From the NCBI GenBank assembly GCA_023450535.1, contig JAEXGX010000444.1, positions 1 to 13,734 on the forward strand: a stretch of DNA of 13,734 nucleotides, in the 5' to 3' direction. Source of the stretch: Pseudomonadota bacterium. GTDB taxonomy: Bacteria > Desulfobacterota > Desulfovibrionia > Desulfovibrionales > Desulfovibrionaceae. Each line of letters begins with the position of its first letter. The first letter of the stretch is position 1. Positions 7,011 through 12,436 of the stretch are shown here, piece by piece. The notes under the pieces were generated by a model that saw only the letters and a program-made list of their open reading frames with translations, did no database searches and was not told the DNA's origin. Position numbers and translations under genes: made by a program.

Positions 7011-7181
7011 TAAAGCATTTCAAAGTTGAAACACTCTACGGAGCCGAGAGAAACGAGGCTCCTCGCGAAGCCGGAGTAGCCGCAAGTCACTCGACTCCGT
7101 AAAACTCCGGCTTCAGGCGTGAAACCTATCAGACAGAACATCGTGTCCTGGCCTGTATGATTTCAATGTTAAACTGCTCTA
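7011..7181. repeat. Composite intergenic hairpin repeat, copy 1
   Basis: It begins with a TAAAGCATTTCAAAG motif (7011-7038) and ends with a weaker copy of the same motif (7158-7181). Between them are a GGAGCC/GGCTCC hairpin (7040-7045 with 7057-7062) and an 11-bp perfect inverted repeat (7067-7077 with 7104-7114). The core 7037-7127 is clearly related to 9074-9198, sharing CCGGAGTAGCCGCAA and TGAAACCT in the same order. It is a dispersed noncoding repeat; whether it is mobile or transcribed is unknown. Confidence 0.6.
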
Positions 7182-7210
7182 GCTAAAAATTGCTTCGGGG
7201 AATAACAAGC

Positions 7211-8572
7211 TTACTTGCTTACCTTGACCACTTCTCCGCCCTTGCGCTCGGCATCGGGCAATACCTGCCAGAAGCCCGGATCAAGAGGGGAAACCTTCAG
7301 CTCGGCGGGCTTCTTCATCGCCTTGAGCTGCGGACAATAGTCATAGGGATACAGAGAGGTGCGCGAAATGACGGAAGGATACACATATTCCCACACGATG
7401 GTCCCGCCGTCGGGATGTGTGGCGTCGGGCTTCACCTGGAACACGCGGCCCGCATAGTCTTCGGAGATAAGCACGTTGCCGTTGTCCATCTTGTACGTGG
7501 ACCCCTTATACTTGCTCAGGAAGCGGAAACTACCCGCTCCGGCGGGGATATAGCGCCACACGGCCTTGCTGGTGGTCGGATCGATTTCCCACGCTACGCT
7601 CTGCCCGGCATGCGCGCCGTTACGGGTGAACAAGCCGTTGTCGAAAACCATGATGTTGCCCGCGCCGGGCTTGCCCTTTTCGACCATGACTGGTTCATGG
7701 CACTGACCGAGGCCGCCCATAGCTGTAAAGCCCTTCAGGGACCACACGATATCTCCGCTTTCCTTGTCGATGATCACAAACTCGTCAAAGTGGCGAGGGT
7801 TATACATGATGTTGCCGGGCTTAAAACGCTTGTCGCCAGCATCATACCACTTATTGGGAGGGATGATGGATACCGTGTTGCCGTGGGTCCAGTCACTCAT
7901 GCCGGTAAGGGGCATATAGCGGTTGATGTCCAGATGCTCGGATGAGCTCCAGGACCATACAACCTTGCCTTCGGGGTTTACTTCAATGATCGTGTCGCCG
8001 CGCAACTTGGCGTTCTCACGATCCTGCGTACCCCACCATTGTGTGGTCTGGTTCTTCACATTCTTGATGGCCGAAGCGGGCACCTTTTCATAGCACAGGA
8101 TCAAGGTATTGCCGTTGGCAAGACGGCGGCCGTCATGATGGGGACCAAGCTTCGTAGCGAAACGCCACACTTCCTTGCCGTCCCAGTCATATTCAATGGC
8201 CGCGCTCTGGGTTTCGCTGATACTCAACAGATGTCCGTCCGGGAGCAGATAGCATTTTTTGTTGTCGCCGAGGTCCTTCCAGGAATGAACCACATTGCCG
8301 TTCATATCCATGAGGAACACGGCATCGCTGTTCTCCCCGCGCGGAACCGCTCCAGGACTGTTGAAATCAACTTCCCCCGTGAAGTATTCCCGATTGTCGA
8401 CTTTGGCGTAAATATCTTTGTAGTCAACGCTGATCAGCACATAGCCATTCTGTGCCTGCGCGGGATCGTAAATAGTGGTTCCGGTGGGGTACACGCTTGG
8501 CGAGGCCAGCGCGGAAGCGCTCATGCCGAAGCAAAGCCCCAGCGTCGCAGCGGCGGCGAAAAATTTCTTCAT
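7211..8572 (-). CDS. Arylsulfotransferase-like beta-propeller protein with Sec signal (ASST2)
   Basis: A 453-residue protein starting at MKKFFAAAATLGLCFGMSAS. This start has GGGAG 7 bases upstream and gives a clean Sec signal with a cut near ALA-SP, so I prefer it to a start 20 codons earlier at 8632. It is a paralogue of ASST1 with the same blade pattern (VFLMDMNGNVVHSWKDLG, EYDWDGKEVWRF, FVIIDKESGDIVWSL, GAGNIMVFDNG). Matching segments are DWTHGNTV for DWIHCNSM, GLGQCHEP for VGQHHTHM, and a shared C-terminal PYDYCPQLK...KPAE. The histidine-rich segments of ASST1 are reduced here, so the substrate or activity may differ. It lies 22 bases after HHH2, the reverse of the gene order in the other cassette. 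The product should be periplasmic. Confidence 0.86.
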   Translation of the reverse strand: MKKFFAAAATLGLCFGMSASALASPSVYPTGTTIYDPAQAQNGYVLISVDYKDIYAKVDNREYFTGEVDFNSPGAVPRGENSDAVFLMDMNGNVVHSWKDLGDNKKCYLLPDGHLLSISETQSAAIEYDWDGKEVWRFATKLGPHHDGRRLANGNTLILCYEKVPASAIKNVKNQTTQWWGTQDRENAKLRGDTIIEVNPEGKVVWSWSSSEHLDINRYMPLTGMSDWTHGNTVSIIPPNKWYDAGDKRFKPGNIMYNPRHFDEFVIIDKESGDIVWSLKGFTAMGGLGQCHEPVMVEKGKPGAGNIMVFDNGLFTRNGAHAGQSVAWEIDPTTSKAVWRYIPAGAGSFRFLSKYKGSTYKMDNGNVLISEDYAGRVFQVKPDATHPDGGTIVWEYVYPSVISRTSLYPYDYCPQLKAMKKPAELKVSPLDPGFWQVLPDAERKGGEVVKVSK

Positions 8573-8594
8573 GACGAATCTCCCTGGGCTGTGA

Positions 8595-8918
8595 TTAATA
8601 ACTGTGCATTCCAGTGGGAATTTCCGATTCATACTTTACATCGCCATCTTCATCGATCGGCCCGAGCATGCCGAAAATAACGGATGTCATGCCCGGCACA
8701 TTACGCAGATCCTCAGCAGTCTTGAACGGGCCGTTCTTCTCACGATAATCCACAATGGCCTGGGCCAGTGCGTCGTCCACGATGCCGTCCGTAACCTCCA
8801 CGAGAACCTTGGCAGGAGCCTTGTTAAAGCTGATCATCCCTTCTGCGGCAATCCCCGCGCACGGTACAAGCATCCCCAGGGCAACGCCACAGACAAGCTT
8901 CTTCCAGATGTCTTTCAT
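8595..8918 (-). CDS. Secreted ComEA-like helix-hairpin-helix protein (HHH2)
   Basis: A 107-residue protein. I chose the ATG at 8918 because AGGAGG lies 6 bases upstream and it places a signal peptide (MKDIWKKLVCGVALGMLVPC, cut near IAA-EG) at the N-terminus; the start 15 codons earlier has neither. Residues about 28-88 follow the ComEA/HHH_3 pattern: ISFNKAPAKVLVEV, then ALAQAIVDYREKNGPFKTAEDLRNVPGM. The first hairpin reads TDGIVDD and the second PGMTS, so the double-glycine turns are incomplete, as in HHH1. It is first in the HHH2-ASST2 transcript behind a sigma-70-type promoter. A periplasmic partner or scaffold of the ASST-like protein is the simplest guess. Confidence 0.88.
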   Translation of the reverse strand: MKDIWKKLVCGVALGMLVPCAGIAAEGMISFNKAPAKVLVEVTDGIVDDALAQAIVDYREKNGPFKTAEDLRNVPGMTSVIFGMLGPIDEDGDVKYESEIPTGMHSY

Positions 8919-8986
8919 CAAGCACCTCCTGAACTGATATTCCACACGCATTCCGCCCTGCATACGTCGTGTGAAAAATATAATTT

Positions 8987-9015
8987 ATTTTATCGTAAAC
9001 CTGTTAGCCTGTCTA
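8987..9015 (-). promoter_or_regulatory. Sigma-70-type promoter for HHH2-ASST2
   Basis: On the minus strand TAGACA (9015-9010) and TAAAAT (8992-8987) each match 5 of 6 consensus bases and are 17 bp apart. The predicted leader is about 60 bases. Upstream, the related words CAGTGTATTTTT (from 9018) and CAGAGTATTTTT (from 9047) are repeated 29 bp apart and could bind a regulator. A 6-bp inverted repeat CACACG/CGTGTG (8943-8948 with 8968-8973) lies in the leader. No GG-N10-GC sigma-54 site was found here. Confidence 0.6.
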
Positions 9016-9054
9016 TACAGTGTATTTTTTTCCTCAAATTCTGTATCAGAGTAT

Positions 9055-9198
9055 TTTTATTTTGAAAATGCTCACGGATTCGAGTCCAGCGAGACTCCGC
9101 CACGAAACCGGAGTAGCCGCAATTCACTTGCAGCGTAGCTACCCGACGGACGTACAGGCACGAACAGCAGAGCAAACTCCGGCGAAGGCATGAAACCT
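9055..9198. repeat. Composite intergenic hairpin repeat, copy 2
   Basis: This is the diverged relative of the repeat at 7011-7181. It shares the order TTGAAA..CTC..ACGGA, CGAG, CGAG, CTCC, CCGGAGTAGCCGCAA (9108-9122), TCACT, ACTCCGG (9176-9182) and TGAAACCT. The CCGGAGT/ACTCCGG stem is kept, but its loop is 61 bases against 26 in copy 1. It fills most of the 300-base gap between the regulator stop (9219) and the HHH2 promoter. No T-rich terminator for the regulator gene is evident in it. Confidence 0.6.
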
Positions 9199-9218
9199 GA
9201 GGGCCAGAATAAGGAATA

Positions 9219-10592
9219 TTATTTCCCCGCCTTGCGGGTCTCCAGGCCGTATTCTTCCAGCTTGTCGTACAGCGTCCGCCGTCCGATGCCGAGCATGGCG
9301 GCGGCCTGCGTGCGATTACCTCCGGCGATGCGAAGCGCCTGCTCAATGGCCCGGCGCTCTGCCTCCTGTACGGTCTGCTGAAGCGAACGCCCTTCATCCG
9401 TGCCCGCAGTCTTGCGGCTTTCTCCTGCGGGAAGCTGAAGCCCCAAGGTGTCTGGAGTAAGCATGTCCTGTCCGGCCAGCAGCACGGCTCGTTCCAGCAC
9501 ATTTTCCAGTTCGCGGATATTTCCCTTCCACGGCTGATCGAACAACATCTGCATGGCGGCGGGGCTGACTCCGGCAATGGATTTGCAGTAACGCTCGTTA
9601 AATTTCTTTATAAAGTGCGCAATAAGCGATGTCATTTCATCCGTGCGCTCACGCAACGGCGGAAGCACAATGGGGATGACGGCGAGCCGATAATACAGGT
9701 CTTCCCGAAAACGCCCTGCAATCACATCTTCCTGAAGGTTGCGGTTGGTTGCAGTAATAAAGCGTACATCCACAGTGACGGGTTTGTTTCCGCCCACAGG
9801 ACGAATTTCGTGTTCCTGAATGGCCCGCAATAATTTGGCCTGAGTAGCCAGGGTCAGCTCACCGATCTCGTCCAGAAATACTGTACCGCCCTGCGCCTCT
9901 TCCAGCAGGCCACGGCGGCTGAACACTGCTCCGGTAAATGCACCTTTGACATGGCCGAATAATTCGCTTTCGAGCAGTGTCTCCGGCAACGCCCCACAAT
10001 CAATGGTAAGGAAAGGCATTTCTCTACGCTGGCTGATCTTGTGAATATGAGTGGCCAGCAGACTTTTACCCGTGCCTGTTTCACCCTGGATGAGTACCGG
10101 CACCTGTGAATCCGCCACTTTTTTTACCGTGGCGAGCACTTCCTGCATAGTTCGCCCCGGAGCGTCGATAAAGGGAGATTCGCTTTCAGCATCTCTATCT
10201 TTTGAATGCTCAAGCTGACGGTGCATGCGCCCGTGTTCCACGGCGCGCATGGAGACAATTTCCAGTTCCTGCGTTTTAAAGGGCTTGGTGATGTAGCTGT
10301 ACGCGCCAAGCTGCACGGCCTGCACGGCGGTTTCAATGGTGCCCACCCCGGTCATGATCACAAAGGGAAGTACGCTGTCTACAGCCCGCACCCGCTTGAG
10401 CAGCTCAATACCGCTGATATCCGGCATGGAAAGATCACAGAGAACCAGATCATAGGAACGTTCCCCCATAGCAGTCCATGCTGCCTCGCCGCAGGGCGCG
10501 GTCTGCACGTCCCACCCTTTGCGGGTGAACAGGAGCGAAAGGATGTCCAGCCACTCGGGCTCATCATCCACGACCAGAATGCGATACTGCAT
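9219..10592 (-). CDS. NtrC-type sigma-54-dependent response regulator
   Basis: A 457-residue protein in three parts. Receiver, residues 1-115: RILVVDDEPEW, phospho-acceptor D53 in LCDLSMPD, T81 and K103 in ITKPF. AAA+ domain, about 140-385: Walker A GETGTGKS (170-177), the sigma-54 contact motif GAFTGA (217-222), Walker B GGTVFLDEIGE and ATNRNLQEDV. C-terminal Fis-type helix-turn-helix: NRTQAAAMLGIGRRTLYDKLEE. All catalytic residues are present, so it should be an active enhancer-binding protein once phosphorylated. I chose the ATG at 10592, with GGAA upstream, because it starts directly on the receiver; ATGs at 10643/10646 would add 17-18 residues. The likely partner kinase is at 2315-4384. 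The likely target is the sigma-54 promoter at 1943-1959. Confidence 0.93.
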   Translation of the reverse strand: MQYRILVVDDEPEWLDILSLLFTRKGWDVQTAPCGEAAWTAMGERSYDLVLCDLSMPDISGIELLKRVRAVDSVLPFVIMTGVGTIETAVQAVQLGAYSYITKPFKTQELEIVSMRAVEHGRMHRQLEHSKDRDAESESPFIDAPGRTMQEVLATVKKVADSQVPVLIQGETGTGKSLLATHIHKISQRREMPFLTIDCGALPETLLESELFGHVKGAFTGAVFSRRGLLEEAQGGTVFLDEIGELTLATQAKLLRAIQEHEIRPVGGNKPVTVDVRFITATNRNLQEDVIAGRFREDLYYRLAVIPIVLPPLRERTDEMTSLIAHFIKKFNERYCKSIAGVSPAAMQMLFDQPWKGNIRELENVLERAVLLAGQDMLTPDTLGLQLPAGESRKTAGTDEGRSLQQTVQEAERRAIEQALRIAGGNRTQAAAMLGIGRRTLYDKLEEYGLETRKAGK

Positions 10593-10652
10593 ACGTTTTT
10601 CCGGCCCGCTTGCGGCCGTCTCTTCTCTTCGGTGACGAGTCATCATTCTATG

Positions 10653-10681
10653 AGAATAATGCCTGAAGAAGATTGAGACAA
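10653..10681 (-). promoter_or_regulatory. Possible sigma-70 promoter for the response regulator
   Basis: On the minus strand TTGTCT (10681-10676) and TATTCT (10658-10653) are 17 bp apart, directly after the terminator of the upstream operon. The start would fall near 10646, which favours the ATG at 10592 over those at 10643/10646. Confidence 0.4.
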
Positions 10682-10690
10682 GCCTGTAAA

Positions 10691-10736
10691 AAGGGCCTTC
10701 CGCCGGAGAGAGGGGGGAAGCGTGCGGAAGGCCCTT
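10691..10736 (-). terminator. Intrinsic terminator of the YeiH-like operon
   Basis: A perfect 13-bp stem (10691-10703 with 10724-10736, 20-base loop). On the minus strand it is followed by TTT, extending the T tract to TTTTT with the last stem bases. It starts 14 bases after the stop of the 67-residue membrane protein. It separates that operon from the regulator gene. Confidence 0.85.
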
Positions 10737-10750
10737 CTGGAATACCGGAG

Positions 10751-10954
10751 CTACCAGCTCAGATAAGTCCAGGAATAAAGAAAGAACCATACGGCGACAG
10801 AAAGCAACACCGAAACAACGGCGGCGAGACTTTTCCGGCCGAGCGCAACCGTGCCTCGATGAGCGTGGAACACGCCCATATACAGCGCGGCGCTGGTCGC
10901 CCACAGCAAAAAGACGGCGAAGGCGATCTGGAGGTAGAAGTAAATGCCCAGCAT
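10751..10954 (-). CDS. Small membrane protein with two helices (67 aa), function unknown
   Basis: A 67-residue protein with two hydrophobic helices, about 4-26 and 41-63, joined by a short basic loop (HAHRGTVALGRKS). GGGAGG lies close upstream of the ATG, which follows the stop of the 50-residue gene after 13 bases, so the two are translationally close. It is last in the operon before a strong terminator. No known family was recognised. A role as a small subunit or stabiliser of the YeiH-like membrane protein is plausible from context only. Confidence 0.8.
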   Translation of the reverse strand: MLGIYFYLQIAFAVFLLWATSAALYMGVFHAHRGTVALGRKSLAAVVSVLLSVAVWFFLYSWTYLSW

Positions 10955-10967
10955 GTTTCCTCCCTGC

Positions 10968-11120
10968 CTAGAGCAGGCCGTTATACTGACTGACGGTAAT
11001 GATGGCCATGATCAGAAGGGCAAGAATGATGCCCACATAATCGCGATCCTTTTCCTCCTGGTCGGAGTTGGCCATATAGTTGAAACCCTGGGCGTCGGTG
11101 GTATGAGGATGGCGTTCCAT
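10968..11120 (-). CDS. Small single-helix membrane protein (50 aa), function unknown
   Basis: A 50-residue protein found by reading the gap between its neighbours. It has a hydrophilic, acidic N-terminal half (MERHPHTTDAQGFNY...DQEEKDRD) and one C-terminal membrane helix (about 29-44, YVGIILALLIMAIITV). AAGGAG lies 7 bases before the ATG and overlaps the stop codon of the YeiH-like gene, a tight operon arrangement that supports real translation. It resembles in style the tiny subunits of membrane complexes, but no family was recognised. Confidence 0.78.
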   Translation of the reverse strand: MERHPHTTDAQGFNYMANSDQEEKDRDYVGIILALLIMAIITVSQYNGLL

Positions 11121-11129
11121 GTCGACTCC

Positions 11130-12284
11130 TTAGAAAGTCAGCCAGTTGAAATGAACCGCAGCCATAATGGCGGCGATGAGCACAACGATGCGCGCCGTAC
11201 CGGCAATGCAGGTGATCGCAAATCCCCGCAGCCCCCACTGGGCGATTTCGCGCAGGGGCAAGGAAAGGCCCAACGCGGCGGCCGCCAGGGAGAAGTCCCA
11301 CTTCACCATTTCAAAGATGGCGATATGCGCGGGCTCCTTGAATACATGGAATTGGGCGATAATCCAGCACACGATGAAGATCAGCACGAACAACGGCACA
11401 GCCTTGTGCGGCCGGGTAGCGTGGATTTCCTCGTCCCCGGGGTTGAACTTACTGCGCAGGAAGAGCACGAAAAACACATACAGGAAGCCCGCAGGCATGA
11501 TGACGTGGCGCACCGGCTCAAGGTAATGAGCCCAACGGCCAGCCGCCGCACTATAACCGAAAGCGGCGTTGTACATCTGGCCTGTGTTGCCGACTCCGAG
11601 AATGGAGAGCAGGCCGAAAGCCTCATCCTGCATTCCGACCAGCCGTCCGATGACGGGCAGGAGGAAAGATGCGATCAGTCCGAAAAGCAACACGCAGGCC
11701 AGAGCGTTGATGACCTGTCCGCCCTTGGCCTTAAGCATGGGCATAAGAATAGCGGTAACGTGAGGGTCGCCCGTGGCAAGCGCACCGGCAATGTCCCCGG
11801 CATGACGGTCATCCACGCCCATGCGGCGTCCGAGCCAGATGGTGAACTGGGCGGTAAGCACCATGATCACAAAGGCGAAAAGGATCATCGCCCAGCCTGC
11901 CTTGGTGGCATGGCTGAACACAAAGTGCGGCGCAAGCATGATGATGCCCAGCGGCATCAGTTTATGGATGTAGGAAAGGCCCCGCTTCCAACTGTCATGT
12001 ACGCCAAACACGTTGGCGATGATCAGGCCGAGCAGAAAGGGATTCCATACAAAGTTGGAGTTGAGAATCTGGAACAGGGGCTGGCCGTTGATCGGGCCGA
12101 CCACGTTGTCCAGATAGTGAAAGAGATTTTCCAGCGTGAAGGGGTTGGGCACCCCGGCCAGATTATTACTGAAGATGGCAATGAAGAACATGGCCAGCAG
12201 GCCGGGCAGCACTTCCTGCAAGCTGTAGCAACAGCTCAGGAAAGAACGGCGCCGATCCTCATAAATATACGGGGTCTGACTCAT
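11130..12284 (-). CDS. YeiH/UPF0324-like multi-pass membrane protein, putative sulfur-oxyanion exporter
   Basis: A 384-residue protein with roughly ten hydrophobic segments. The middle segment AILMPMLKAKGGQVINALACVLLFGLIASFLLPVIGRLVGMQDEAFGLLSILGVGNTGQ follows the layout of YeiH-type proteins (charged KxK, then a helix, then a glycine-rich re-entrant stretch and a His/Gln), from memory of that family. The C-terminal pattern DFSLAAAALGLSLPLREIAQWG also fits. Members are annotated as putative sulfate exporters, mostly by genome context; the solute here is unknown. The ATG has AGGAG 9 bases upstream. Downstream genes follow within 9 and 13 bases, so a complex with the two small membrane proteins is possible. 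The match is by eye. Confidence 0.7.
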   Translation of the reverse strand: MSQTPYIYEDRRRSFLSCCYSLQEVLPGLLAMFFIAIFSNNLAGVPNPFTLENLFHYLDNVVGPINGQPLFQILNSNFVWNPFLLGLIIANVFGVHDSWKRGLSYIHKLMPLGIIMLAPHFVFSHATKAGWAMILFAFVIMVLTAQFTIWLGRRMGVDDRHAGDIAGALATGDPHVTAILMPMLKAKGGQVINALACVLLFGLIASFLLPVIGRLVGMQDEAFGLLSILGVGNTGQMYNAAFGYSAAAGRWAHYLEPVRHVIMPAGFLYVFFVLFLRSKFNPGDEEIHATRPHKAVPLFVLIFIVCWIIAQFHVFKEPAHIAIFEMVKWDFSLAAAALGLSLPLREIAQWGLRGFAITCIAGTARIVVLIAAIMAAVHFNWLTF

Positions 12285-12375
12285 TGGGTCTTTCTCCTGC
12301 GAGTTCGCGGTCTCAAGTGCTCCTCACCGGCCAGAGGCAGGGGCAGAGCCACGCGTATTTTCTGTGAACGTCCGC

Positions 12376-12428
12376 GCCTGAACCGGGGGCCGGGGCGAAT
12401 TCTCTTGCCGACGGCGCCCGGTTCAGGC
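12376..12428 (-). other. Intercistronic hairpin between the large gene and the YeiH-like gene
   Basis: A perfect 12-bp inverted repeat (12376-12387 with 12417-12428, 29-base loop) begins 8 bases after the stop of the upstream gene. No T-run follows on the minus strand, so it is not a typical intrinsic terminator. It may stabilise the upstream mRNA or cause partial termination, giving unequal expression of the soluble and membrane parts of the operon. Confidence 0.6.
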
Positions 12429-12436
12429 ACACGGTC

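Noticed and set aside
7190..7945. Plus-strand open frame of 251 codons
   Set aside because: It is antisense to ASST2, with no family features.
8590..9218. Sigma-54 promoter for HHH2-ASST2
   Set aside because: No GG-N10-GC site with a sensible flanking sequence was found. A sigma-70-type pair at 8987-9015 fits better.
10593..10904. Extension of the response regulator by up to 104 residues at the N-terminus
   Set aside because: It would run through the terminator at 10691-10736 and overlap the 67-residue gene. The receiver domain starts directly at 10592.
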